Of a stretch of 64,000 nucleotides of DNA, positions 24,660-33,474 are shown one piece after another. The position numbers were made by a program, and so were the translations under genes. The DNA lies in assembly GCF_004123905.1 (NCBI RefSeq), contig NZ_MZXW01000026.1:35127-99126 (forward strand), given 5' to 3'. Every line of letters begins with the position of its first letter. The first letter of the stretch is position 1. The notes beneath the pieces are model-generated. The model made no database searches. It saw nothing but the letters and a program-made list of their open reading frames with translations, and was not told the DNA's origin. The DNA is from Bradyrhizobium betae (GTDB taxonomy: Bacteria; Pseudomonadota; Alphaproteobacteria; Rhizobiales; Xanthobacteraceae).

Positions 24660-26741
24660 ATGGCAATGTTTAAGAAATCGGTAAGCTCGCTTCTCCTGAC
24701 CCTGATGGCCCTGCTGGCGGCCGGCGCGTTGGCCTCCACGGCGATCCAGATGGTCGGAGCCTTTGGCCGCTACAGCGACAGTCTCGAAACCGCGCGGCTT
24801 GCCGCCGCCGACAAGGCGATCTTCCACGGCGTGCTGTCGCTCCGCAACAATCGCGGCGATGCCCAGAGCGCGATCCTCGGCGAAGACGATCCGCGCGCCA
24901 AGCTCGGTGCCGCCGAGAAGGCCGAGCAGGCCGGCTATGAAGCCATCCTCGGCGCGCTCTCCACCATCGAATTCGCCCGGCGCGATGAGCTCGCGAGCAC
25001 GCTGAAGCAGCGCTGGAACGAAGCCGCACCGCAGTTCCAGTTGTTCCATGATGAGGCCAAGCTTCCGCGCGCCGATCGCAAGATGGAACGGACCAATCCC
25101 TGGTACGACGCCGTCACCAAGGTGATCGACACCGCCAATCTGGCGTCTACCGCGGTATCGAACCGCGCCTGGCTGGACGATCCCTTCATCGCCCGCATGA
25201 TCCAGGTCCGCCGCTTCGCCTGGCAGGTGCGCGACCGTTATGGAGTCCATTGCTCGTCGCTTCGCGCGAACGTCAACAGTAGCAAGCCACTCGACGACGC
25301 TCAGAAGCGGTCGGTGGCGCAATGGGACGGCACCATTGCCTCCGGTTGGGCCGGCATGGCCGAGTTGCTGGGTGCGCCGGACGTGGCGGCGGAGCTGGTT
25401 ACGGCAGCGACGGAGGCGAAGGCCAAGACCGATGGCGTCCTGAAGCAGATCGGCGAGCTCACGAAGAATTTCGACGGCAGTGGCAAGCCCGCGCTTCCCG
25501 CCTCGGAGTGGAACGTGCTGTGCCAGTCGCCGTTCCCGCTCATTGCCGGGGTCGCAAACAAAGCGCTGGACCAGTCGATCGCGCGCGCGGAGGCGGTTCA
25601 GGCCAAGGCGCTGACCAATCTCGTGGTGCAGTCGCTCGCCTTCCTGCTCGCGCTCGCCGTGACCATGGCCGGCGTCTACGTCGTGCGCAATCGCCTGATG
25701 CGCCCGGTTCGCGCCATTCTCGATGCCATCGCGCGCATCGGCGCACGCGATTATGCGACGCCGGTTCCGCAGTCCCGCTATCCCGACGAGTTCGGCACCA
25801 TGGCCGCCGCGCTCGAAAGCCTGCGTGAGAGCGCTGCGACCGCCGAACGTCTCGGCCAGGAGCGCGAATCGCAGCAGGCGCTGCAGCTCGCCCGCTCCGG
25901 CACCGTGGACGAGGCCTGCCGCAGCTTCGACGACACCGTGCAGGCCGTCATTCACAGCGTCGCTGCGTCGGCCCGGGAGCTCGACGCCACCGCGACCGAC
26001 GTGCGCACGCTGGTCTCGGAGTCGAGCAGCCAGACCGCTGCGGTCGCCTCCTCTGCCGAGCAGGCCACCAACAATCTCGAGACCATCGCGGCCGCGACAG
26101 AGGAGCTCTCTGCCTCCGTCGGCGAGATTTCCGCGCAGGTGCAGTCGAGCGCGCGCGAGGCCCGCGAAGCCGTGTCGCAGGCCGAGCGGACCAACGCGAC
26201 GGTCGAGATCCTCGACCAGACCGCAAGCCGCATCGGCGAGGTCGTGAAGATGATCAACGCCATTGCCGGCCAGACCAACCTTCTGGCGCTGAACGCCACC
26301 ATCGAAGCGGCCCGTGCCGGTGAGGCCGGCCGCGGCTTTGCCGTGGTCGCCGGCGAGGTCAAGAGCCTCGCCGCTCAGACCGCGACGGCGACGGAAGAAA
26401 TCTCGCGCCAGGTCGCGGAGATCCAGGGCGCGACAGGCCAGGCGGTGACCGCGATCCGCTCCATCGGCGGCGCCATCAGCGGCATCGACGAGAAGATGAC
26501 GGCGATTGCCGCCGCCGTGGAACAGCAGCGCGCGGCCACCACCGAGATCTCGCGCAACTTCCAGCAGGCCGCCCAAGGCACCCGCGAGGTCACCGACACC
26601 ATCGGCAGCGTCGCCAAGCTCAACGAGGAGACCGGCAACGCCGGCACGGTGCTGTCCGACTCCGTGAAGAAAATGTCGGCCGATGCCGATCGTCTCCGCG
26701 TCGCGGTCGAGGGTTTCCTCGGCGCAGTGAAGACGGCTTAA
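24660..26741 (+). CDS. Methyl-accepting chemotaxis protein
   Basis: 693 aa from the ATG at 24660; an ATG at 24666 is equally plausible, and the frame stays open to 24447 without family-like sequence. Transmembrane helix 1 is about 9-30, a periplasmic sensor region about 31-310 is of no recognised type, helix 2 is about 320-340, then HAMP (about 342-395) and the cytoplasmic signalling domain. The hairpin tip is nearly canonical (INAIAGQTNLLALNATIEAA then RAGEAGRGFAVVAGEVKSLA). It should signal through CheW/CheA encoded elsewhere; no che gene is in the window. Confidence 0.92.
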   Translation: MAMFKKSVSSLLLTLMALLAAGALASTAIQMVGAFGRYSDSLETARLAAADKAIFHGVLSLRNNRGDAQSAILGEDDPRAKLGAAEKAEQAGYEAILGALSTIEFARRDELASTLKQRWNEAAPQFQLFHDEAKLPRADRKMERTNPWYDAVTKVIDTANLASTAVSNRAWLDDPFIARMIQVRRFAWQVRDRYGVHCSSLRANVNSSKPLDDAQKRSVAQWDGTIASGWAGMAELLGAPDVAAELVTAATEAKAKTDGVLKQIGELTKNFDGSGKPALPASEWNVLCQSPFPLIAGVANKALDQSIARAEAVQAKALTNLVVQSLAFLLALAVTMAGVYVVRNRLMRPVRAILDAIARIGARDYATPVPQSRYPDEFGTMAAALESLRESAATAERLGQERESQQALQLARSGTVDEACRSFDDTVQAVIHSVAASARELDATATDVRTLVSESSSQTAAVASSAEQATNNLETIAAATEELSASVGEISAQVQSSAREAREAVSQAERTNATVEILDQTASRIGEVVKMINAIAGQTNLLALNATIEAARAGEAGRGFAVVAGEVKSLAAQTATATEEISRQVAEIQGATGQAVTAIRSIGGAISGIDEKMTAIAAAVEQQRAATTEISRNFQQAAQGTREVTDTIGSVAKLNEETGNAGTVLSDSVKKMSADADRLRVAVEGFLGAVKTA

Positions 26742-26864
26742 CTTCTTAGTTCTTCCATCCAACGTCGTGCGATCGGCATTGCCGCCGGTCCGCGCGGCGG
26801 CTACATCTGTGCCGCCGCGTGGACGCGGCAACAGACGTAAGACACATCAGGGATGGAGAGTTCG

Positions 26865-27803
26865 ATGCCGGTCACCCCACACAAGGCCCAGCGCCCCTAT
26901 CGCGGCGTGTTCCCGGTCGCGCCCACCATCTTCGACGAGCGCGGCGAGCTCGACCTCGAGGGCCAGCGCCGCTGCATCGATTTCATGATCGACGCCGGCT
27001 CGCACGGAATCTGCATCCTCGCCAATTTCTCCGAGCAGTTCGTGCTCACCGATGCCGAGCGCGAAACCGTGATGCGTGCGGTGATGGAGCATGTCGCGGG
27101 TCGGGTTCCCGTGATTGTCACCACCACGCATTTCAGCTCCGCCGTTTGCGCCGCGCGCAGCCAGCAGGCTGAAGCGGCAGGTGCCGCCATGGTGATGGTG
27201 ATGCCGCCCTATCACGGCGCGACCTTTCGCGTGCCCGAGAAAGGCGTGGTCGAGTTCTTCAAGGTGCTTTCCGGCGCGATCAACATCCCCATCATGATCC
27301 AGGACGCGCCGGTCGCCGGCACGCCGCTGTCGGTCGAGCTGCTGGCGCGGCTGGCGCGCGAACTCGCCAATATCCGCTATTTCAAGATCGAGGTAGCAGG
27401 CGCGGCTTCAAAGCTCCGCAGCCTGATCGAGGCAGGCGGCAAGGATATCGAGGGCCCCTGGGATGGCGAGGAAGCGATCACGCTGCTCGCCGATCTCGAT
27501 GCCGGCGCCACCGGTGCCATGACCGGCGGCGGATATCCCGACGGCATCCGCCAGATCATCGATCCCTATTTCGCCGGCGATCGGGAGAAGGCGAAGGCCG
27601 CCTATGAGCGCTGGCTGCCGCTGATCAATTACGAGAACCGCCAATGCGGCCTGATCGCGTGCAAGGCGATGATGCAGGCCGGTGGCGTGATCAAGTCGGA
27701 CGCGGTGCGACATCCGTTGCAGCCGCTGCATCCGGCGACAAGAGCGGGATTGCTGGAATTGGCCAAGGAGCGCGACGCGCTGGCATTGCGGTGGGGGAAG
27801 TAA
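26865..27803 (+). CDS. DapA-family dehydratase/aldolase, L-2-keto-3-deoxyarabonate dehydratase-like
   Basis: 312 aa from the ATG at 26865, six bases after GGAG (ATG 26853 would add four residues). TIM-barrel class I aldolase superfamily with the Schiff-base Lys in YFKIEVAG. The usual TTGE loop reads ANFSEQF, and the usual catalytic Tyr motif (YNVP) reads QDAPVAG. Both changes recall sugar-acid dehydratases such as L-2-keto-3-deoxyarabonate dehydratase rather than lysine biosynthesis. It lies next to oligopeptide-type binding proteins. The substrate assignment is tentative; superfamily membership is firm. Confidence 0.8.
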   Translation: MPVTPHKAQRPYRGVFPVAPTIFDERGELDLEGQRRCIDFMIDAGSHGICILANFSEQFVLTDAERETVMRAVMEHVAGRVPVIVTTTHFSSAVCAARSQQAEAAGAAMVMVMPPYHGATFRVPEKGVVEFFKVLSGAINIPIMIQDAPVAGTPLSVELLARLARELANIRYFKIEVAGAASKLRSLIEAGGKDIEGPWDGEEAITLLADLDAGATGAMTGGGYPDGIRQIIDPYFAGDREKAKAAYERWLPLINYENRQCGLIACKAMMQAGGVIKSDAVRHPLQPLHPATRAGLLELAKERDALALRWGK

Positions 27804-27831
27804 GTCCCTCCGCCGTCACTCAGTCTCTCCG

Positions 27832-27919
27832 CCGTCATTGCGAGGAGCTCTTGCGACGAAGCAATCCAGACCGCTTCCGCGGAAGATACTGGATTGCTTC
27901 GCTTCGCTCGCAATGACGG
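27832..27919. repeat. Palindromic intergenic repeat, family B copy 1
   Basis: Begins CCGTCATTGCGAGGAGC and ends GCTCGCAATGACGG, with internal GAAGCAATCCAG and CTGGATTGCTTC pairing. A near-identical element lies at 51608-51695 and a fragment at 56152-56173. It lies between the DapA-family gene (plus) and a binding-protein gene (minus), i.e. between converging transcripts. A short GTGCCCACCTTACGG resembling family C ends follows at about 27932-27946. Confidence 0.8.
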
Positions 27920-27964
27920 TGTTGGGGCAGACGTGCCCACCTTACGGCACTGATGTCCGCCGCC

Positions 27965-29560
27965 TCACTCCACTCCGATCGTCGTCAGATCCTGGAACCA
28001 GTGCTGCGCCTGCACGAACTGCTTCACCTTCGGCGACAGCGCGTGCGGGTTGGTGTCGTGGACGACCCAGACCAGCACGGCATCATCGACGATCAGCGCA
28101 TGCGCCTGGGCGATCAAATCGTCCTGCTTGGCCGTGTCAAACGTCTGCTTGGCCTCGTTGATCAGCGCGTCGACCTTCGGGTTCTTGTAGCCGCCCCAGT
28201 TGACGCCGACCGGCGCGATCTGGTCGGAGGCGAAGAAGCGGACGATGGCGTAGAGCGGATCTGACGTGACATAGGCGATGTTGTTGGCGGTGATGCCGGC
28301 GTTCATCTCGTCGGCTGCGCCCTTGCGCCAATGCGTGTAGAGCGTTTCGAGCTCGACCACCTTGAAGTCGATCTCGATGCCGATCTCTTTAAAGCTCTGC
28401 TGCAAAAATTCGTTCATCGGCAGCGACAGCATCTGGCCGGTCCCGCCCTGTGCGATGATGAAGGTGGCTTTCAGCGGTTTTGCCTTGGAGTAGCCGGCCT
28501 CCTCGACCAGCTTCTTGGCGGCAGCAAGATCATATTTCAGCTCGAAGGTCGGCTTGCCGAACCACGGGCTCGATGGGTCGACCTGGCCCTTGGCCGGCTT
28601 CGCCAACCCGTTCATCAGGCCGACGACTTCGTCGCGGTTGATCGCGAGATTCAGTGCCTTGCGCAGGCGGATGTCGGTCCAGGGCGAGCCCGGCAGCACG
28701 CTGAGATGATAATTCCAGACATGCGGCGTGACGTTGTCGACGATCTTCATGCCAGCCGCCTTCAGCTGCGGCACGGCATCCGGCGCCGGCGTCTCGATCA
28801 GGTCCACTTGCCCCGCGAGCAGCGCATTGGTGCGCGTCAGCGCTTCCGGCATCGGCACCAGCACGATCTTGTCGACCTTGGGAATGCGCTTCTTGTTCCA
28901 GTAGTCCGGATTCTTGCTGAGCTCCGCAAGCTCGCGCGGCACCAGTTTTGTCAGCTTGAACGGACCGGTGCCGGAAGGCTGGCTGGCGAACTTGTCCCAA
29001 TCCTTGCCGAGCTTTTCATATTGCGCCGGGCTCGACACCAGGAACCACAGCATTTGGTAGGGAAAGAAGGAATCGACCGTCTTGGTGGTGATCTCCACCG
29101 TGGAATCGTCGATCTTGGCGTAGCTGGCGACCGAAGGCAGACGCGTCTTCACCTGCGCGCTCTGCCGCTTGTCGAATTGCGGCGCCTTGTCGTTGAGCAC
29201 CTTGTCCAGATTCCAGATCACCGCGTCGGCGTCGAACGCGCTGCCGTCGTGAAACTTCACGTCCTTGCGGAGCGTGAAGCGCCACTTCTTCTTGTCGGTG
29301 TCGTCCACCTTCCATTCAGTGGCGAGGCCCGGCACCAGCTTGCCGGGACGGTCGGCGACGTCCATCTCCCATGCGACCAAAGGATCGTAGATCGTGTAGG
29401 CCGTGAACTGATAGGCGCCGGCGCCGCGGTCGGGCTGGCCCGTCGTCAGCGGAATGTCCGCCATCGAGATGCCGTAGCGCACCACCGTTTCGGCGCGTGC
29501 CGAGATTGCGGATAACGCCAGCGCAAGCACGGCGAGACAGGTCGTCAAACGAATACGCAT
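27965..29560 (-). CDS. ABC transporter substrate-binding protein, family 5 (peptide/opine/nickel type)
   Basis: 531 aa from the ATG at 29560 (GGGAGC upstream). The signal peptide is about 1-22 (LALALSAISARA). Family 5 features include PGLATEWKVDDTDKKKWRF, the conserved KFHDGSAFDADAVIWNLDK and GTGPFKL. It closely parallels the divergent protein encoded from 29760, with the same opening (ETVVRYGISMADIPLTTGQPD versus ETVLRIGMTAADIPRTLGQPD), so the two are paralogues. Permease genes occur only on the other side, so this protein may share that transporter. Ligand unknown. Confidence 0.88.
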   Translation of the reverse strand: MRIRLTTCLAVLALALSAISARAETVVRYGISMADIPLTTGQPDRGAGAYQFTAYTIYDPLVAWEMDVADRPGKLVPGLATEWKVDDTDKKKWRFTLRKDVKFHDGSAFDADAVIWNLDKVLNDKAPQFDKRQSAQVKTRLPSVASYAKIDDSTVEITTKTVDSFFPYQMLWFLVSSPAQYEKLGKDWDKFASQPSGTGPFKLTKLVPRELAELSKNPDYWNKKRIPKVDKIVLVPMPEALTRTNALLAGQVDLIETPAPDAVPQLKAAGMKIVDNVTPHVWNYHLSVLPGSPWTDIRLRKALNLAINRDEVVGLMNGLAKPAKGQVDPSSPWFGKPTFELKYDLAAAKKLVEEAGYSKAKPLKATFIIAQGGTGQMLSLPMNEFLQQSFKEIGIEIDFKVVELETLYTHWRKGAADEMNAGITANNIAYVTSDPLYAIVRFFASDQIAPVGVNWGGYKNPKVDALINEAKQTFDTAKQDDLIAQAHALIVDDAVLVWVVHDTNPHALSPKVKQFVQAQHWFQDLTTIGVE

Positions 29561-29759
29561 GGCCCAAAGCTCCCAGGAGATTCCGGGCCAAACGTGCAAG
29601 CTTGATGCCAGAATAGGCAGAACAGGGCGCTCGCCTCCGCATCATCACAAGGACTTGTCGTCGCAGGGGCAATTGGCAGAATAAGTTTCCCCCTTGGCAT
29701 GGCCATTGCATACGATTGCATCAAAATTAGTCATCGATATTGGGAAAAGGACTGAAGTA
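29561..29759. promoter_or_regulatory. Divergent promoter region between two paralogous binding-protein genes
   Basis: 199 bp that must hold promoters for both directions. ATTGCAT occurs twice with a 10-bp period (29705-29711 and 29715-29721), which could be direct half-sites for a regulator. No regulator gene is adjacent, so the site is only suggestive. Confidence 0.35.
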
Positions 29760-31415
29760 ATGCTTATCAAGACAACGACCCGCGCGGCGCTGATCGCGGC
29801 GCTGGCCCTGACAACTGCGGCCGCATGGCCGCGCGTGGCCAGCGCCGAAACCGTGCTGCGCATCGGCATGACCGCTGCCGATATTCCGCGCACGCTCGGC
29901 CAGCCCGATCAGGGCTTCGAAGGCAACCGCTTCACCGGCCTCACCATGTATGACGCGCTCACCGGCTGGGACCTGTCCTCCGCCGACAAGCCGAGCGTGG
30001 TGATCCCCGGCCTTGCCACCGAGTGGAAGGTCGACGATGCCGACAAGACAAAGTGGACCTTCAAGCTGCGCCCCGGCGTCACCTTCCATGACGGCTCGCC
30101 GTTCAATGCCGATGCGGTGGTGTGGAACGTCGAGAAGGTGTTGAAGCAGGACGCGCCGCAATTCGATCCCAGCCAGGTCGGTGCGACCGCCACGCGCATG
30201 CCGACGCTCGTATCTGCCAAGAAGATCGACGACATGACGGTGGAGCTGACGACCTCCGAGCCGGACAGCTTTCTGCCAATCAACCTCACCAATCTGTTCA
30301 TGGCGAGCCCGGCGAAGTGGCAGGCTTTCTATGAGAAGGCGGAAGGCGCCGACGCCAAGGCGAAAACGCAGGCCGCCTGGACCGCGTTTGCCAAGAATGC
30401 ATCGGGCACCGGCCCGTGGAAGATGTCGGGCTTCACCCCGCGTGAGCGGCTCGAACTGGTGAAGAACGCGAATTATTGGGACAAGGCGCGCGTGCCGAAG
30501 ACCGACAAGATGGTGCTCTTGCCGATGCCGGAAGCCAATGCGCGCACCGCGGCGCTGCTCTCTGGCCAGGTCGATTGGGTCGAGGCGCCGGCACCGGACG
30601 CTTTGCCCGAGATCAAGCAGCGCGGCTTCAAGCTCTACACCAATGAGCAGCCGCATGTCTGGCCCTGGCAGTTCTCGCGCATCGAGGGCTCGCCCTGGAA
30701 CGACATCCGCGTCCGCAAGGCCGCAAACCTCTGCGTCGATCGCGAAGGCCTCAGGGACGGCCTGCTCGGCGGCCTGATGGTGCCGGCGACCGGCACGTTC
30801 GAACCCGGCCATCCCTGGCGGGGAAAACCGACCTTCGAGATCAAGTACGACAAGCCGGCTGCGCAGAAGCTGATGCAGGAGGCGGGCTTTGGTCCGAATA
30901 AGAAGCTCGCGGTGAAGATCCAGACCTCGACCTCCGGCTCGGGCCAGATGCAGCCGCTGCCGATGAACGAATATCTCCAGCAAGCACTCGCCGAATGCTA
31001 TTTCGACGTGCAGCTCGATGTCATCGAGTGGAACACGCTGTTCTCCAATTGGCGCCGCGGCGTCAAGGATCCCAGCGCGAACGGCTCGAACGCGACCAAC
31101 GTCACCTATGCGGCGATGGATCCGTATTTCGCGCTGGTGCGCTTCCTGCAATCGAGCATGGCCCCGCCGGTCTCGAACAATTGGGGTTTTATCAACAATC
31201 CCAAGTTCGACGAGATGGTAAAAAGGGCGCGGCAGACCTTCGATCCGGCCGCGCGTGACGCCGCGCTCGCCGAGCTGCACGCGGCCTCCGTCGACGACGC
31301 AGCCTTCCTCTACGTCGCGCACGACGTCGGCCCCCGTGCCATGAGCCCGAAGGTGACGGGCGTGGTGCAGCCGAAGAGCTGGTTCATCGACTTCTCGCTG
31401 GTGTCGATGCAGTAG
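29760..31415 (+). CDS. ABC transporter substrate-binding protein, family 5, first gene of the dpp/amidase operon
   Basis: 551 aa from the ATG at 29760. The signal peptide is about 1-29 (LTTAAAWPRVASA). Family 5 hallmarks include VTFHDGSPFNADAVVWNVEK and GTGPWKMSGF. It is a paralogue of the divergent gene at 27965-29560 and is followed by dppB/C/F-type genes, an AtzG-like protein, an amidase and a dppD-type ATPase. It should deliver an amide- or peptide-like solute from the periplasm. A 198-bp gap carrying a palindromic repeat separates it from the permease gene and could lower downstream expression. Confidence 0.9.
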   Translation: MLIKTTTRAALIAALALTTAAAWPRVASAETVLRIGMTAADIPRTLGQPDQGFEGNRFTGLTMYDALTGWDLSSADKPSVVIPGLATEWKVDDADKTKWTFKLRPGVTFHDGSPFNADAVVWNVEKVLKQDAPQFDPSQVGATATRMPTLVSAKKIDDMTVELTTSEPDSFLPINLTNLFMASPAKWQAFYEKAEGADAKAKTQAAWTAFAKNASGTGPWKMSGFTPRERLELVKNANYWDKARVPKTDKMVLLPMPEANARTAALLSGQVDWVEAPAPDALPEIKQRGFKLYTNEQPHVWPWQFSRIEGSPWNDIRVRKAANLCVDREGLRDGLLGGLMVPATGTFEPGHPWRGKPTFEIKYDKPAAQKLMQEAGFGPNKKLAVKIQTSTSGSGQMQPLPMNEYLQQALAECYFDVQLDVIEWNTLFSNWRRGVKDPSANGSNATNVTYAAMDPYFALVRFLQSSMAPPVSNNWGFINNPKFDEMVKRARQTFDPAARDAALAELHAASVDDAAFLYVAHDVGPRAMSPKVTGVVQPKSWFIDFSLVSMQ

Positions 31416-31436
31416 CTCGCGCCACACAAATAGTGC

Positions 31437-31598
31437 ACCCTCTCCCCTTGTGGGAGAGGGTGGCTTCGCGGATAGCGAAGCCGGGTGAGGGGTCTCTCTC
31501 CGCGAGTGACCCTCTTCTCATTTGATCATGCTGTATCCGCGGATAGATACCCCTCATCCGGCGCTTCGCGCCACCTTCTCCCACAAGGGGAGAAGGGA
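31437..31598. repeat. Palindromic repeat, family D copy 1, inside the dpp operon
   Basis: Opens ACCCTCTCCCCTTGTGGGAG and closes with TCTCCCACAAGGGGAGAAGG, so the outer ends are complementary. Inner hairpins include GGCTTCGCGGATAGCGAAGCC. It fills the gap between the binding-protein and permease genes. A related, diverged element lies at 46967-47106. Confidence 0.75.
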
Positions 31599-31613
31599 AG
31601 AAAAAGAAACAAC

Positions 31614-32567
31614 GTGCTCGCCTATATCGCCAGACGCATCGTCTATGTCATTCCGATCGTCATCAGCGTGGCGCTGGTGTGCTTTCTGCTCGTGCACATC
31701 ACGCCGGGCGATCCGCTCGTCGCGGTGCTCCCCGCAGATGCCTCGCAGGAGCTCGCCGCGCAGCTCCGTGCCGCCTATGGTTTTGATCGCCCGCTGCCGG
31801 TGCAGTTCGGGCTTTGGCTGCTGCGCGCACTGCATGGCGATCTCGGCAATTCCATCGCGACGGGGCGTCCCGTGCTTGCCGAGGTCATGCGCGCGGTCGG
31901 TAACACCGTCACGCTGGCGATTGCCGCGGCGATCATCGGCTTCACCATGGGCATTTTGCTCGGCCTGATCGCCGGCTACTTTCGCGAAACCTGGATCGAC
32001 AAGGTCGCGACGTCCTTTGCGATCGCGGGCGTGTCCGTGCCGCATTACTGGCTCGGCATGGTGCTCGTCATCATCTTCTCGGTGCAGCTGAACTGGCTGC
32101 CGGCGGTCGGCGCCGGGCCCGGCGGATCCGCAGCCTGGGCATGGGACTGGGCGCATCTGCAATATCTCGTGCTGCCGGCGATCACGACGTCGGTGATCCC
32201 GATGGGCATCGTCACCCGCACCGTGCGCGCACTCACCGGCGATATTCTCTCGCAGGATTTCGTCGAGGCATTGCGCGCCAAAGGCCTGCACGAAACCGGC
32301 GTGTTCCGCCACGTCATCAAGAATGCCGCGCCCACCGCGCTTGCGGTGATGGGGCTTCAGCTCGGCTACATGCTCGGCGGCTCGATCCTGATCGAGACCG
32401 TGTTCTCCTGGCCCGGCTCGGGCTTCCTGCTCAACTCCGCAATCTTCCAGCGCGACCTGCCGCTATTGCAGGGCACGATCCTGATTCTGGCGCTGTTCTT
32501 CGTCTTCCTCAATCTGCTGGTCGACATCGCGCAAGCCGCGATCGACCCGCGCATCAAGCGGGGCTAG
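31614..32567 (+). CDS. ABC transporter permease, DppB type
   Basis: 317 aa from the GTG at 31614. The start is set by the family N-terminus (LAYIARRIVYVIPIVISVAL). Six membrane helices; after helix 1 a periplasmic segment ITPGDPLVAVLPADAS is typical of DppB. The EAA loop that docks the ATPases reads VEALRAKGLHETGVFRHVIKNA (near 215-240). Upstream, AGGGAAG comes from the edge of the preceding repeat, so the repeat may supply part of the ribosome-binding site. It pairs with the DppC-type permease that starts 2 bp after its stop. Confidence 0.92.
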   Translation: MLAYIARRIVYVIPIVISVALVCFLLVHITPGDPLVAVLPADASQELAAQLRAAYGFDRPLPVQFGLWLLRALHGDLGNSIATGRPVLAEVMRAVGNTVTLAIAAAIIGFTMGILLGLIAGYFRETWIDKVATSFAIAGVSVPHYWLGMVLVIIFSVQLNWLPAVGAGPGGSAAWAWDWAHLQYLVLPAITTSVIPMGIVTRTVRALTGDILSQDFVEALRAKGLHETGVFRHVIKNAAPTALAVMGLQLGYMLGGSILIETVFSWPGSGFLLNSAIFQRDLPLLQGTILILALFFVFLNLLVDIAQAAIDPRIKRG

Positions 32568-32569
32568 CG

Positions 32570-33472
32570 ATGAGCGAGCTTCCGTTGTCTGTCACCGCCG
32601 ACGCCGCGCTCCAGGCCGCGCCCGCCACCAAGGCGCGCGGCTATTGGGCGACCGTCGGCCGCCGCATCACGCGCGACAAGGTCAGCATGGCCTGCGCGCT
32701 GGTGCTGCTGTTGATCTTCCTGTCCGCGATCCTTGCACCCTGGCTCGGACTTGAGGATCCCTACAAGGGCTCGATGATCCGCCGCCTGCGCCACATCGGC
32801 ACAGTCGGCTACCCGCTCGGCACCGACGAGCTCGGCCGCGACATGCTGGCGCGGCTGATCTATGGCGGCCGGCTGTCGCTGGTGATCGGCATTTTGCCTG
32901 TGATCCTCGCCTTCTGCATCGGCACCTCCCTCGGCCTCGTCGCCGGCTATGTCGGCGGCAAGCTGAACACCGCGATCATGCGTACGATCGACGTGTTCTA
33001 CGCTTTCCCCTCCGTGCTGCTGGCGATCGCGATCTCCGGCGCACTCGGCGCCGGCATTCTCAACTCCATCGTCTCGTTGACAGTCGTGTTCGTCCCGCAA
33101 ATCACCCGCGTCGCCGAAAGCGTCACCACCGGCGTGCGCAACATGGATTTCGTCGACGCCGCGCGCGCCTCGGGCGCGGGGCCGTTCACCATCATGCGCG
33201 TGCACATCCTCGGCAACGTGCTGGGCTCGATCTTCGTCTACGCCACCAGCCTGATCTCGGTCTCGATGATTTTGGCGGCCGGTCTCTCCTTCCTCGGCCT
33301 CGGCACCAAACCGCCGGAGCCGGAATGGGGCCTGATGTTGAACACGCTGCGCACCGCGATCTACGTCAACCCCTGGGTCGCAGCATTGCCGGGCGCGATG
33401 ATCTTCGCGGTCTCGATCTGCTTCAATCTGCTCTCGGACGGCCTGCGTAGCGCTATGGACATCAGGAACTAG
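32570..33472 (+). CDS. ABC transporter permease, DppC type
   Basis: 300 aa, ATG two bases after the dppB stop. A soluble N-terminal arm (about 1-35) is followed by six helices. The periplasmic segment HIGTVGYPLGTDELGRDMLARL is the DppC signature, and the EAA loop is VDAARASGAGPFTIMRVHILGN. It forms the membrane channel with DppB. The next gene, a DppF-type ATPase, begins two bases after its stop. Substrate class (peptides, opines, nickel or amides) cannot be decided from the permease alone. Confidence 0.92.
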   Translation: MSELPLSVTADAALQAAPATKARGYWATVGRRITRDKVSMACALVLLLIFLSAILAPWLGLEDPYKGSMIRRLRHIGTVGYPLGTDELGRDMLARLIYGGRLSLVIGILPVILAFCIGTSLGLVAGYVGGKLNTAIMRTIDVFYAFPSVLLAIAISGALGAGILNSIVSLTVVFVPQITRVAESVTTGVRNMDFVDAARASGAGPFTIMRVHILGNVLGSIFVYATSLISVSMILAAGLSFLGLGTKPPEPEWGLMLNTLRTAIYVNPWVAALPGAMIFAVSICFNLLSDGLRSAMDIRN

Positions 33473-33474
33473 CC

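Noticed and set aside
24594..26831. 745-codon open frame on the minus strand
   Set aside because: It is antisense to the chemoreceptor, whose plus-strand translation has the canonical signalling-domain sequence. The minus reading is rich in Arg, Gly and His with no recognisable domain.
29727..31427. 566-codon open frame on the minus strand
   Set aside because: Antisense to the family-5 binding protein; no family-like sequence.
31437..31598. CRISPR-like or IS element
   Set aside because: The sequence is a single long palindrome with imperfect halves; there are no evenly spaced repeats with unique spacers and no transposase or target duplication visible.
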